A DNA stretch of 64,000 nucleotides from Spinellus fusiger (GCA_025094145.1 JALLLS010000042.1:124001-188000), one strand, 5' to 3'. Counted from the stretch's first letter, positions 12,328 through 22,580 are shown. Translations and numbers: made by a program. The notes: generated by a model not told the origin, from the sequence alone.

Positions 12328-13584
12328 CTAGGATGTTAGTGTAGTTGCTGGTGTTGTTCCAGCAGAAAGAATGGAAGGGGTTGAAGCAGGCTTGGCCTGT
12401 ACTCCAGGGATGTGGGTGGTGTGCTTGGTGGTAGCAGAAGAAGCAGACCTAGTCAATCTAGGGAAGAGCTTCTTTGTCTTCTGCCTTTTGGTGGCAGGGG
12501 TCTCCATCTGAGGTTGCTCCTCAACCTGGTTGACCTGTTCAGCCATGGTGTGATCATGGCCTGGAGAGAGCAACTCCTCCTCCTCCCCTTCCACAGCTAA
12601 TACTGCTGTTACTACCTGGGGCTCTGGGGCTTTCTTGGGGCTTTCTGGGACCATTTGACCCTCCATTGGATCATCCCTCTCTTCCTTTGTGTTCACTACA
12701 GCAGTTGCTTGAACCTCTGGATTTACCTCCATAGAGGGCTGGTGCTTGTGGGTCTTGGTGCTGTGGGCATTTCTGCAAGGACAGTTGGCCTTAGAATGGC
12801 CAGTTTCTTGGCACAACCAGCAATTGCGGTTGTTGGTAGGGCAAATAGGGCAAGTGTCTCTCTTGTGGCCATCTTTTTGGCAGTAATGGCACCACTTGGG
12901 GAGGGTGCTAGTGACAGCATGGATTGCCATCTCCTCCTGCAGCCAAGGGATGTTGTGTTGGAGCTGCTCAAAGGTGATGAGGTCACCTTCTGAATCTGTA
13001 TATGGGGCCACATCCAGGACCACATAGCCAGTACCCACGTAAGTGCAATATGTTATGTCATAAAGGACACCTGCATCCAGGACTCAGCCATAGTGAACCA
13101 TTGTGTCCTTGATCCCATCTATGACAGTCTGTGGGTCCCTTAAAGGGAGTCTTGAAAGGGATACCTTTCTTATATCAACCTTAGGCTCAAGAGCCAAGAC
13201 ACCAACTACAGTTGCATTGACCTTTTTGAAGTACAGCCCCTTTTTGCAGGCCCTGCTGATGCTCTCATAGTCATCAGGTGCAAATCCAACCTTGAAGATG
13301 GTCTTCTTCCCTTCTTTCTGGGAAGCGGCACCAAGTCTCTTGGGGTATTGCTTAAACAATGCCTCATATACCTGGAGGTGAGTGGGTAAGATCTTGCTCA
13401 CATCAAAGATGACTGTGCCTGGGTAGTATGCACTATGTCAAACATGAGTCTTGTATGTTTTCATGCCTTGAGTGTTGCTCAGAGGCAGAGAAGTGTTTGT
13501 TTTGTTGGCAGCAATGCTAGCCCAACTGGTGTTTGTTGCAGGGGGATTGCCCTTAGGTTGTGATTCTTTAGCAGAAGAAGCCAT
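12328..13584 (-). pseudogene. LINE-B ORF1 with CCHC zinc knuckles, two stops
   Basis: Reads from MASSAKESQPKGNPPA through about 418 codons with TGA stops near 13437 (HV*HSAYYPG) and 13084 (VHYG*VLDAG) that leave the frame otherwise intact. The C-terminal third has two CX2CX4HX4C knuckles (CHYCQKDGHKRDTC and CWLCQETGHSKANC) separated by a further Cys pair. It would be an RNA-binding Gag-like chaperone in the LINE ribonucleoprotein. A low-complexity acidic/Thr-rich tail follows. The TGA changes are single-base, compatible with cytosine-deamination decay (inference). Confidence 0.8.
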
Positions 13585-13605
13585 GTTATTATAGTAATTC
13601 TATAG

Positions 13606-15127
13606 TTCAAAGTATTTTTATTTTTGGGTGTTGGTTGCTATTTGCACATTGGGCATGTTAGCCACCCTATGAGAACTTTTGAACAATTAAGATATACATA
13701 TAAACACTTTCAAATACAAAATTGGAAAAAATAAATGTAAGGAAAAAAAGAAACAGAAAGATAAGAGTATATAAAACCTCAAAATGAGGGAAAAAATAAA
13801 GAGAAATATGAGAAATGAGAGTAAATGACAATGCAGACATAGACATTAGTTTGAGCCTAATCCCACAAGCTTTCAATAGACCAAAGATTGGTCTATTTAC
13901 AAGTCTTGTTGGGTGTGTTGATTGTTTCCCTTGACTCCTTCCATGGCTGAGTCAGACCCAAATGCCTAGAGGGCTTCTTTTTCAAGGGTGGAGGGAGGGC
14001 TGGTGACTGTGGCCTTGGCCTTGAGGTCTGCCAAGAGCTTCTCAAAGGCAATGGTGGATAGACAGGGTGTGGTAATGCTTGAGCCAAAGTGGCAAGCAAT
14101 ACTGTGCCCTAAATGAGTGGGGGCACAAAGACAGGTGTTGGACACTTGTTGCTCAAAGAGTTTTTGGGCCATTACAGCCTTGGTGCTATCTGACTCCTGC
14201 TGGAGCTTAGGGTCTGCAATCACTGTTGCAGCTACTGGATCAAAGCTTGCCTGTGGCTTGATCTTTGATTTCTCAAGTTTCTCCTTGAGTTCTTGCTTGA
14301 AGCTACCATGTACAAGCAGTGCAATTGTGCCCCTTGCAGGGAAGTGGATGTCTATGATCCATGACTGTTGGATCTTCAGTGATCCCAACATCTTGTGGAT
14401 CTGACTGTACTTGAGGTAGCAGCAACAGGGCAAGTATACAAAGTTGTATACTGAGGGCCCAGTAGGCTCTTGTAAGGCCCAAACTGTTTGTGCTCTAAGC
14501 ACTGCTCTGGCCTTTGCTGTCTTCTTTGGTGGGGAGTAGTTCTTTTTAGCCATGTTGGCATAAGTGACAGTAGCCTTTTCTATGGCATCTGTGGGTTTTG
14601 CTGTGGGGATGGGTGTGGGAGTAGGGGTGGGAGGTGATTTGGGTGCATTATCTGCACTCTTGGCATTGATCTGAGCCTGGAGAGATGTAATAAGGACATC
14701 CTTGACCTTGACTTGTGCTTCCAATTCCTGGATGCAGAGTCCAATTGTTGCAATTTGTCTCTGAATATCTGACAGAAATGCCATCATCTGCTGGGTGAAG
14801 GTATCAGACTTTTCTACCTCAGTCATTTGATACTTGTAAGTATTTGCACAAGTGCATTTGGCAAGTAGTCTGGGTTTTCTGCTGTCTGAGTTAGGAATGG
14901 TGGTGGCAGTGGTGGCCTCAGACACAAAGGGTCTGACAGGTGCTGGTACAGGAGGTTGCTTGATGGTTGGTGGTTGGCCAAGATCCATAGTTGGTGTATC
15001 CAATGTGTACTGTATACTATGTGGGTGGATAGGGATTGTTGCTGATGGATGGATGTTACTTATGTTGAGTTTTTCAATTTGTATTTTTACTCTTTTGGGG
15101 TAATATTGATTACACAAAAGAGCCAAG
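13606..15127 (-). mobile_element. ORF1-only (half-LINE, HAL1-like) element with 17-bp TSD (LINE-I)
   Basis: Flanked by identical TTATAGTAATTCTATAG (13589-13605 and 15128-15144). On the minus strand it holds a single ORF1 and goes straight into a 3' UTR that matches LINE copies at 45099-45398, 48725-49215, 54735-55117 and 56468-56970. The shared 3' end includes CATAGGGTGGCT and the terminal AAATACTTTGAA. No endonuclease/RT region lies between ORF1 and the 3' UTR. The right TSD overlaps the first bases of a Tc1 terminal repeat (TATAG, then TGGCTCATGG). Confidence 0.85.
13966..15126 (-). CDS. LINE ORF1 protein (nucleic-acid-binding, non-autonomous element)
   Basis: Open for 386 codons with stop TAG at 13966. 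The frame is open from the element's 5' edge; the first clear ATG gives MDLGQPPTIKQPP at about residue 46, so the true protein may be about 340 residues. It has a Pro/Thr-rich N-terminus and a coiled-coil-like stretch (QRQIATIGLCIQELEAQVKV). The conserved ORF1 core IIDIHFPARGTIALLVHGSF matches LLDICFPARSVLGLLVHNGY of the intact LINE at 22744-23781. It has no zinc knuckle. Intactness despite the lack of ORF2 suggests recent trans-mobilisation or recent origin (inference). Confidence 0.7.
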   Translation of the reverse strand: MALLCNQYYPKRVKIQIEKLNISNIHPSATIPIHPHSIQYTLDTPTMDLGQPPTIKQPPVPAPVRPFVSEATTATTIPNSDSRKPRLLAKCTCANTYKYQMTEVEKSDTFTQQMMAFLSDIQRQIATIGLCIQELEAQVKVKDVLITSLQAQINAKSADNAPKSPPTPTPTPIPTAKPTDAIEKATVTYANMAKKNYSPPKKTAKARAVLRAQTVWALQEPTGPSVYNFVYLPCCCYLKYSQIHKMLGSLKIQQSWIIDIHFPARGTIALLVHGSFKQELKEKLEKSKIKPQASFDPVAATVIADPKLQQESDSTKAVMAQKLFEQQVSNTCLCAPTHLGHSIACHFGSSITTPCLSTIAFEKLLADLKAKATVTSPPSTLEKEAL

Positions 15128-15141
15128 TTATAGTAATTCTA

Positions 15142-16499
15142 TAGTGGCTCATGGAAAACATATGTAGATTTCAAATTCAGACCCTAATTTCTTCCTTAAT
15201 TTTTTTTATTAAACATTCCTCATTTATTGCTTTTCCACCATAATGTCTACCTCATCTAACACCACCAACCAACCCATGAGACCTTGTGGAAACAAGAAGA
15301 AAAATATCAATGACTTCACTTGATGCCTCATTGCTCATGAGGCCACCATAAATGGGACCAGGCAGGTTGCCATTGCTGCTAGGTTTGGAGTCAGTGCACA
15401 GTTGGTTTTCTTTATTGTAAAGAGATATAAGGAAACTGGCTGCTTCAAGGCCAAAAAGAGCACTGGGTGCCAGTCCATTCTGACAGAGAGGGACAAGAGA
15501 GAAGTTGCCCACAAAGTGGCAAGAGATTCATTCCAGACAATGAATCAGCTTTTCAGCCAGATGACCACCAAAGTGTCCATGACCACTTTCTTAAAGATGA
15601 TGAAGAAGCTTGGCCTGTTATCTTGCAGGGTGGTCAAGAAGCCTTATTTGACCAAGAAGCACAAGAAGCTGAGGCTTGCTTGGTCTAAGGCCCACCTCCA
15701 CTGGACCAAGGACAACTGGAAGATGGTTATCTGGTCCAATGAGTCCAGATACCAGTTGGTCACCACCAACAACCATACCAGAGTAGTACAAAAAGTGAAT
15801 GAAGGACTGCTCCCAAAGAACGTCAAGCCCACTGTGAAGTTTGGAGGTGGCAGTGTAATGGTGTGGGGATCTTTCTCTGGTGAAGGTGTTGGGAGATTGG
15901 TGCCTGTGAAGGGCAGTATTGATAGTGCAAGATACATTGAGATCTTGAAGAAGGAATACTGACCTGAGCTGGCCCAACTCAAGGCACTGAATCCAGAGGT
16001 AGATTATGTTCTTCAAGAGGATAACGCCTCCTGCCACAAGAGCAGAGAGTCCAGGTTGTGAAAGGCAAAAGAGACCATTGCCACCATGGAGGGGTGGCCT
16101 TCCCAGAGCCCTGATCTCAACCCCATAGAGCACCTTTGGGAGGTGCTTGACAGGGCTATCTGCAAGAGGATGACCCCAAGAAACACTCTCCAGGATTTGG
16201 AGGTGCTTCTGTTGGAAGAATGGGAGAAAATCCCCAAGGACACCACAGACACCCTCATTTCCAGCATGCATCAGAGATGTAAGGCCATCATTGAGGCCAA
16301 TGGTGGAAACACAAAATATTAAGGGTTTCCACCCAATAAACTTGTATATAATATTCTGTTGACCTTCTTTATACTTCATCCAATTTTGAAGTCTCTACTG
16401 TGTGTTTAATGTGTGTTTTTATGACAAAGAATGAGTATTTCCTATTACAGAAGTATATTGGAAAATAAAAAATCTATGTAAGATTTCTACAAGGCACTG
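15142..16499 (+). mobile_element. Tc1-like transposon, 1358 bp (Tc1-1)
   Basis: Inserted at TA. The left end is TAGTGGCTCATGGAAAAC and the right end, reverse-complemented, is CAGTGCCTTGTAGAAAT, followed by TA at 16500-16501. It has the same length and terminal motif as the copy at 46750-48107. The left TA and first bases of the TIR were duplicated when LINE-I inserted there. Confidence 0.8.
15243..16322 (+). pseudogene. Tc1-1 transposase, inactivated
   Basis: Reading from ATG 15243 (MSTSSNTTNQPM) to TAA at 16322. It has a helix-turn-helix region (VAIAARFGVSAQLV) and a DDE core: VIWSNES (Asn in place of the first catalytic Asp), VLQEDNASCH (second Asp present) and SPDLNPIEHLWE (Glu present). 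In-frame stops: TGA after NDFT near 15330, TGA after LKKEY at 15961, and TGA after SRESRL near 16060. The NDFT* stop and the WSNES change are both shared with the copy at 46927-47991. Confidence 0.8.
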
Positions 16500-16501
16500 T
16501 A

Positions 16502-17041
16502 TATATGTAAAAATGTAGAATAGTATAAATAGTGAGAGCAGATGCACACTTTGGATCTTTGAGAAATATACCTTTATTTTACTATTAAAAATATGAAAGT
16601 ATTTGATCCATGGCATATTAATATACTAGAAATCCTTCCTATGTTTTTGGAAGTGATTGCTTTTGTAATTCTATATAGACTAATGTAGCAGATAGAAAAA
16701 GTATATAAGCTATCCATCTATTAGATAGAAGAAAGCTTTGCAAAATATATTTCTTATATTACAAATACACCTTTTGTTTCTGATTTTTTGAACATTACCA
16801 AGCACTCATTTTGCCTCTGATTCTTAACACTAGTGTTGTGGCAAGTAAGGCTTCTTCTTAAGTGATGGCTCTGAACTCTATGGTGTCTTGAAGTTTTTTT
16901 TCTTTTTTTCTTTCCCTCTCTCTTTCTTATGTACTATTCATCATAGCTAGTTTCCTTTCTCTTCTTTTGTCCATGTGACTACTATTCCAAGTGCTGCATG
17001 TCATAACGTGTCAGCCTATTCAATAAAGAATACAAAAAAAA
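16502..17041 (+). mobile_element. 3' UTR and A-tail of the outer LINE
   Basis: No ORF. It ends TTCAATAAAGAATAC then an A-run, directly followed by the right GCTATATGGCACA duplication. AATAAA is the polyadenylation-like signal. This is the continuation of the LINE fragment at 8031-8387 beyond the nested insertions. Confidence 0.65.
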
Positions 17042-17510
17042 GCTATATGGCACATGCCCTATAAAAAATTTTGCTAGCCAAGAAAACACAGATACAGCTG
17101 GTAGGAGTTGTAAGTGCTTTTTTACAGGCTGCTATATAATAAAAAAAATTATTCACAGTTAATAGAGTTGATAAAATATGTTAGTACAGTATTTTTACTT
17201 AGTTTTTGGACCTTTTCAAAAAAAATTCAGACATTCTCTTTTTTTTTTGGACAATTTCCATTTTAATTTCAGACGTTTATAAAAGGAAATTCAGAAAATT
17301 TCCATTCTAATTTCAGACATTTACAAAAGGAAATTCAGACAATTCCAATTTTTTATTGGACAAGTTTCTTTTATCTTCAGACTTTTTCCTTACTTAATTT
17401 AGACAAACTCTTATTTCAGAGAAGCAGTAAATTTTAACCTATTTTATTATCTCCTTAAACTTCACATTTATAATATTATTTTTTTAAAAAAAACTGAACT
17501 AAATAAAAAG

Positions 17511-18815
17511 ATGGACTATATTAAATACCAACCATTAGAAGATACATACTTGACAGAAGATACTGATAAAAAGATGGAATTAGAGACTACAGCAACTGAG
17601 TATGGCAATATTGAGATGATTATAGATTTTGACATGATGTTGCAAAATCAAACAACACAAATGACAGAAGCTATGGATAACATTGTTGAGGACATGGGTG
17701 CTGTATCATTATATTAGTCAAACAGATATAAGAAATATACCCAAGATCAGATAGAATGGTTTATTCATGTAAAGCAAGAAGAGGGCATGTCAGTCCCAAA
17801 AGCCACTATGCTGTGTGGTATTCCTCAAAGCACTGCATATGAATTAATAAATAGATTCAATGTTAGTAATGGCACTGTTCTGCCTGGAAACAATCCAAAA
17901 AAAAACAAATAACAAACCAAAGAAACTATTCTCTCAACACTCAGCATTTCTAGTCAAACTCTTTGATAAAAATCTGTCAATTATCCTTGAAGAAGCAAGA
18001 TTAAAGTTGTGTGAGGCATTTCCTAGGCTGGAAGTCTCTGTCAGTAGGCTTTATAGGCATATTGTTGAAAAATGTGCTTTATTGTTAAAGCAAGCAACAA
18101 AATATACAGCTGAACAAGATGCACCTAGGACTATCAAACTTTGTTTTGATATCATTACTCAATGGAAAGCAGCTGGCATTGATTATCAAAATAATTGTGT
18201 ATTTGTTGATGAAACCAAATTCCACACTCAAATGATTAAAGATTGTGCATGGTCAAAGAAAGGTGATCCAGCAATTGTGAAAGTTCATACCCAAAAGAGT
18301 GTTAATATAAGCATTGTTGGCTGTATTGCTTCATTTAGTGTTATAAACTTTTTAAAAGTTGAGCCTTTGAAAAAAACAGATGCAGAAAAAATTGAAAAGG
18401 AATTTCCCCAGCAACACACAAGCAAGAAAAGAAAAGCTGCTACCCAAGATATATCAAAGCTGAAACAACTTCCAAAAGGCACTACAGCTTACCACATTGT
18501 AAAATTTATGGAATCTGCAATGGATGTTTTGGATAAGCATAACAAAAAGGGCATATTTATAGTTTTAGATAACTGTAGAATTCATCATTCTTACTACATT
18601 ATCAATGCCATTAACAATAGAGGTTATAGACCTCTTTTTATGCCACCTTACTCACCTTTTTTGAACCCCACTGAAGAATGATGGTCAAAAATCAAAAAGC
18701 TTATCAGAAGAAATCCTCTAGATAAATCAGACACACTTACTCCACAAATTACAGAAGCTTGCAACCAGATTACTTTAGAAGATTGTAAAGAATGGTGTGA
18801 TTATTCAGACAAGTA
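17511..18815 (+). pseudogene. DD34E transposase, broken
   Basis: N-terminal part MDYIKYQPLEDTYLTEDTD ends in TAG at 17715, then continues in frame as an HTH-like segment (MSVPKATMLCGIPQSTAYEL). A frameshift lies in the A9 run near 17897. The catalytic part reads VFVDETKFHTQ (Asp), FIVLDNCRIHHS (Asp) and PPYSPFLNPTEE (Glu) with 34 residues between the second Asp and Glu. TGA at 18679 splits TEE from WSKIKKL. The last codons (EWCDYSDK*) coincide with the start of an LTR. All three acidic residues persist, so decay is recent or frame-only. Confidence 0.75.
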
Positions 18816-19381
18816 GAAAGTAATGAGATTGAACAAAGATAATTTTTATTAAGTGAAGAGTGGTTCATTATTTATACTTTTTGTAGGTGCTTATCCTTTG
18901 GTGGTATTCTACCTTTTGGTAGTTAATGATTAGTTTATGGCATAGCTTATTGATAGATGCAACCATATGGTTGGTGTAGATGATTTATCCTATGGTAGTT
19001 TACATAGGTGTAGCTTTATGGTTGGTGTAGCTGTTCTACCTAATTGTAGACTACATGTTGGAGCCTTATAGTTGGTTCATTGAATAAGCACACCATTATA
19101 GAGCCATCTATTATGTCTTCACTTTTAATTGCCTTTGATAGGTCTTATTTAATCCACTAAGGATTTATAGATGAAGGCAGCTCATTAAGTGTCCAATAAT
19201 AATTTGAGCTTAGAAGGTTGATTTGTAGTTACAACCAATCAGTGAGATGATATAAAGATGTACTATGGTATATGTGTGCACTCAAGCTTTCATAGAGTAT
19301 TCTGAGTGTCACTCTATGAAAGCATACTACTCATGTTGACCAATTCATGAAGAATCTTTGGATTGAAGTTGGAACACAACA
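18796..19381 (-). repeat. Solo LTR (copy A) inside the DD34E transposon
   Basis: On the minus strand it starts TGTTGTGTTCCAACTTCAAT and ends in CA; flanks GAATGG and GATGG are a near-duplicated target. It belongs to the LTR family at 21151-21806, 28541-29196 and 36540-37099. Imperfect CCTTATGGTTGG/CCTATGGTAG units recur about every 30-40 bp inside. Confidence 0.75.
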
Positions 19382-19577
19382 GATGGGTAAGACATGCTGA
19401 AACCTATTGGGATAGATGTCTTTTTAATAAGATTAAATTAAAATAGTCTGAAATTCCTTTCATAAATGTCTGAAATTAAAATGGAAATTGTCCAAAAAAG
19501 AAAAGAGAATGTCTGAATTTTTTTTTGAAAAGGTCCAAAAACTAAGTAAAAATACTGTAAATAATAACAAAAATAGA

Positions 19578-19650
19578 CGACGACAACGGGACTCGAACCC
19601 GCAATCTTCGGCTCCGGAGGCCGATGTGTTGACCATTTCACCATGTCGTC
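19578..19650 (-). tRNA. tRNA-Arg (CCG)
   Basis: Minus strand, 73 nt, no intron. Acceptor stem GACGACA/TGTCGTC; anticodon stem TCGGC/GCCGA with loop CTCCGGA giving anticodon CCG (plus-strand 19615-19617); T arm GCGGG-TTCGAGT-CCCGT with one G-T pair. D arm ATGGTGAAATGGTCAAC. It looks functional and reads the rare CGG codon. Confidence 0.93.
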
Positions 19651-19739
19651 AGCTCAAAAGATTGTCAGTTACCAATTTAAACACAATAATACTAAACCCG
19701 AAAGTAGAGACAGTGATAAGAGGAAACTGAGGATAACAA

Positions 19740-20176
19740 GGTACACACCAGGAGATTTTTCTGGCCTTTAAGCAGTGATATCTCCTTCCTTTTAAGTAAA
19801 AGAAAACTTACCTTATATGTAACTGTGTTTAAAATCAAAAGGTTTGCAGATATCTGTAATAAAGGGCACTAAGCATTGTTGTAAGAGACCACTGGAAACA
19901 GGTAGGGAGAAGGTACTAGGTGTTGTGCAAATAAGACAAGATATAGTAGATAGTATAGGCTGATAACAGATATCAGAATGTGGATTTTATTATGACAATT
20001 AGATAAGTATTTATATAAATGTTTCTATGGTACTATCCAATTACTAAGTGACATATGCTATACAAATAATAAAGGAGTGTATGATCAGTGACATAGAAGT
20101 AATGTGAAATAAAGGAGTGGTATTGATGGTGGGGGGAAATGGTTTAAAAAGGAGTGTTCAGATTAGGTCATCACAA
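19740..20176. repeat. Transposon-end debris (ACACCAGGAGATTT repeat)
   Basis: TACACACCAGGAGATTTTTC at 19741 and the following 120 bp (including AACTGTGTTTAAAATCAAA) resemble 20620-20740. The first motif also recurs at 34713. It is probably the end of a DNA transposon. No ORF. Confidence 0.5.
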
Positions 20177-20628
20177 TTGTGTTCCAACTTCAATCCAAAT
20201 ATTCTTCATGAATAAGTCAACATGAGTAGTGTGCTGTAACATTCAGAATACTCTATGAGAGCTTGAGTGCACATAAGTAACATTGTTGTGATCCAACTTC
20301 AATCCAAAGATTCTTCATGAATTGGTCAACATGAGTAGTATGCTTTCATAGAGTGACACTCAGAATACTCTATGAAAGCTTGAGTGCACACATATACCAT
20401 AGTACATCTTTATATCATCTCACTGATTGGTTGTAACTACAAATCAACCTTCTAAGCTCAAATTATTATTGGACACTTAATGAGCTGCCTTCATCTATAA
20501 ATCCTTAGTGGATTAAATAAGACCTATCAAAGGCAATTAAAAGTGAAGACATAATAGATGGCTCTATAATGGTGTGCTTATTCAATGAACCAACTATAAG
20601 GCTCCAACATGTAGTCTACAGACCAGGA
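20177..20628 (+). repeat. Two nested LTR fragments, inverted relative to copies A and D
   Basis: 20177-20284 and 20285-20628 both start TGTTGTG/TTGTGTTCC-type. The second is the reverse complement of 19035-19381 at high identity (CATGTAGTCTAC, AATAAGCACACCATTATAG and others) and is cut at GTAGTCTAC by the ACCAGGAGATTT repeat. The first is a more diverged, interrupted copy. Confidence 0.75.
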
Positions 20629-21150
20629 GATTTACTGGCTTTTAACCAGATACATGCTATCCCCTTTACATAAAAAAATATATTGCCTTTTATGGAACTG
20701 TGTTTAAAATCAAAGGTTTGCAAGTATCTAAATCTTTCTTTCCTTTTGTGGATACCTCAATATCAAATTGTATTATCAATAAAATATATTGTTTATGAAT
20801 AAAATTGTTTATTGTAATACTGTAGCTAATAACATACTATTACTATAGCTACTGCTGCTCTAGGCATATTCCTTCATAGCAATAGAATTCACAACCTAAA
20901 AGCCTTGTAATTTATTCTTGAGAGATAGATAACTATGCTCAGGAGTATACCCTAAAGACCCTAGATAGTATAGAAGACCACCTAAGACTGACTTGAAAGG
21001 AGTCTTTACTTGCCTAATAACAATACAATGAGTGCCTTGTGGAATAAATTGAGCTCAAGCCCAGATGAAGAAACTGCTTACCTTTTTATCACTAGAATAG
21101 CCTTTGGTAGTGTCTACCACTTCTTTCTATTGTTTCTCTTTGTTAATAAT
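20629..21150. other. No gene recognised; old transposon debris
   Basis: It starts with a second copy of the ACCAGGAGATTT repeat (to about 20750). The rest is AT-rich; on the minus strand a short stretch around 20900-21100 reads like degraded protein (VKTPFKSVLGGLLYYLG) but matches no family I can name. Confidence 0.35.
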
Positions 21151-21806
21151 TGAGATTGTTTGGACAGGTAGATTAACAAGACTGAACAAAGATAAATTTT
21201 ATTAAGTAAAGAAAGGTTCACTATTTATACTTTTGGTAGGGGCTTATCCTTCAGTGGCTTCTACCTTATGGTAGGATAATATATTCTACCTTATAGTAGT
21301 TATGATAGTCAACCTTATGGCTGCTTCACAATTACAACTAAATGGTTGGTGGGGACATTCTACCTTATGGTAGAATTCACTCTCTTTGACCTTATGGTCA
21401 GTGTCTATATTGCTGCCTTATGGTAGTATTAATAACTGCCACCTTATGGTTGGCTCATATGTTTTACTTAGTTGTAGTATTATTAGATTCAACCCTATGG
21501 TTGGTTCCTGGGATAAGCACTCCATTATTAAAACCATTAATTATTATGAGTCTTTACTCAATTGACTCTGATAGGTCAATATTGTTCTGTTAGGATTATT
21601 AATGAAGATGGCTCTTGTTAAGTGTCCAATAGTACACTGAGCTTTAGAAGGTGATTTGTAGTTACAACCAATCAGTGAGATGATACAGAGATGTACTACA
21701 TTACTTGTGTGCACTTAAGCTTTCATAGAGTATTCTGAATGTCACAGCACACTACTCATGTTGACTTATTCATAGAAAATCTTTGGATTGAAGTTGGAAC
21801 ACAACA
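21151..21806 (-). repeat. Solo LTR (copy D) with 5-bp TSD
   Basis: TGAGATTGTTTGGACAGG ... GGAACACAACA on the plus strand, 656 bp, bounded by ATAAT at 21146-21150 and 21807-21811. Same family as the 3' LTR of the chromovirus at 28541. Internally rich in ACCTTATGGTAG/TTATGGTTGG imperfect repeats. Confidence 0.8.
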
Positions 21807-22487
21807 ATAATGGCATATTACCTTGTTCAGCTATGCTCATCTTGATGAGTACTTGGGTGTTAAGTTGTATGTTTAGTGTGAGAAATAACAAATATAGGAG
21901 AATATCAAAACAAATAATCTTTCTTTCTCTATTCTGGTAATGTATACATTTTAGTCTTCACTCATACAATTCACAAATCAAAATTCACAAGTCAAACTCA
22001 CAAGTCAAACTCACAAGTCAAATTCAAAAGTCAAACAATTCACACTCTATTTGCCTTGGGCCTAAAGTCCAGTATTAGAAAACAATACCTTGATATCATT
22101 AAGCACCACTGTTAATACCAGTTACAATAAGCTAATTGAGGTGATTATAGATATTTAGTCAATAAATGAATACACTGTTCTTAATATAAGTAAGTTTGGT
22201 TTTATTTTATGGACAATCACCACTAGAGTTAATTTTGTGTGAGTCCTATAATAAATAATTTCTTAAGCAGTGTTATACTGCAAATACTGTGGGCTTATGG
22301 ATAACAAATTATGCTAAGAGAAGAATATCAGTGACTGAGTTGTAATTTTGGGGTGATTCTTGTTCTATTTCTTGTCTTTACAGCCAATTCAATATTTTTT
22401 AATTAAAAAGTCAGTAGCCATTGCTAAAACTCAACAGGCAAGTAGAGTTTGAATTAGTTCATTTAGACAAAAAATAATTCTACTTAC
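21807..22487. other. Intergenic with tandem CACAAGTCAAACT and an inverted-repeat partner
   Basis: 21966-22048 holds four to five CACAAGTCAAA(C/T)T units. 22190-22420 is a diverged reverse complement of 34865-35095 (shared AAGACAAGAAATAGAACAAG, ATATTCTTCTCTTA, CCACAGTATTT in opposite orientation), so it is probably the end of the same Plavaka-like transposon family. No gene. Confidence 0.5.
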
Positions 22488-22507
22488 AAAAAAAAAAAAA
22501 AAAAAAA
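22488..22507 (-). terminator. RNA polymerase III T-run terminator of tRNA-Ala
   Basis: An A20 run on the plus strand is a T20 run immediately 3' of the minus-strand tRNA-Ala, as expected for Pol III termination. Confidence 0.7.
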
Positions 22508-22580
22508 TGGAGAAGCTGGGCGTCGATCCCAGTGCCTCTCGCATGCTAAGCGAGCGCTCTACCATTTGAGCTACATCCCG
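22508..22580 (-). tRNA. tRNA-Ala (AGC), 5' end altered by LINE junction
   Basis: Anticodon arm CTCGC-TTAGCAT-GCGAG (AGC, plus 22545-22547), T arm CTGGG/CCCAG, A box TAGCTCAAATGG. Acceptor position 1 is C instead of G, where the LINE-associated duplication GAGCTACATCCC begins. Position 6 is a T-T mismatch (3' strand CTTCTCC rather than CATCTCC). It may be weakly functional or a pseudogene. GAGCTACATCCC (its first bases, antisense) occurs again at 22580-22591 and 27552-27563, each time just before a LINE 5' end. Confidence 0.85.

Larger units (their letters stand above)
8402..13585 (-). mobile_element. L1-like LINE, near full length, decayed (LINE-B)
   Basis: Minus-strand element of 5184 bp with a 14-bp TSD. 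The 3' end is an A-run (T-run at 8402-8408 on the plus strand). The 5' end starts one base before the ORF1 ATG (13584), so little or no 5' UTR is present. ORF1 and ORF2 are described as separate pseudogenes. Order ORF1-endonuclease-RT-Cys/His tail is the canonical L1/Tx1-type plan. Confidence 0.85.
8018..17054. mobile_element. Four-level nested transposon stack (outer 13-bp TSD)
   Basis: The outermost duplication GCTATATGGCACA (8018-8030 and 17042-17054) brackets a plus-strand, 5'-truncated LINE whose body is 8031-8387 plus 16502-17041, ending in an A-run. Its 3' part was split by a Tc1 element (15142-16499). The Tc1 left end then received an ORF1-only LINE (13606-15127; 17-bp TSD TTATAGTAATTCTATAG). 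The left copy of that TSD then received a full-size LINE (8402-13585; 14-bp TSD TTATTATAGTAATT at 8388-8401 and 13586-13599). The order of events follows from which duplication interrupts which. Confidence 0.85.
17187..19557 (+). mobile_element. IS630/Tc1-superfamily transposon with about 120-bp TIRs
   Basis: The left end (from 17187, after TA) starts CAGTATTTTTACTTAGTTTT. The right end reverse-complemented (from 19557, before TA) reads the same and stays alignable for roughly 110-120 bp, including TTCAGACATTCTCTTTT and GGACAATTTCCATTTTAATT. The TIRs contain several TTTCAGAC/GGAAATTCAGAC sub-repeats. A solo LTR (18796-19381) has inserted near the transposase end, and the element stops 20 bp short of a tRNA-Arg gene. 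Confidence 0.8.

Noticed and set aside
19438..19730. Open frames over tRNA-Arg on both strands (for example MVKWSTHRPPEPKIAGSSPV)
   Set aside because: They are the well-known spurious translations of a tRNA gene and TIR sequence, not proteins.
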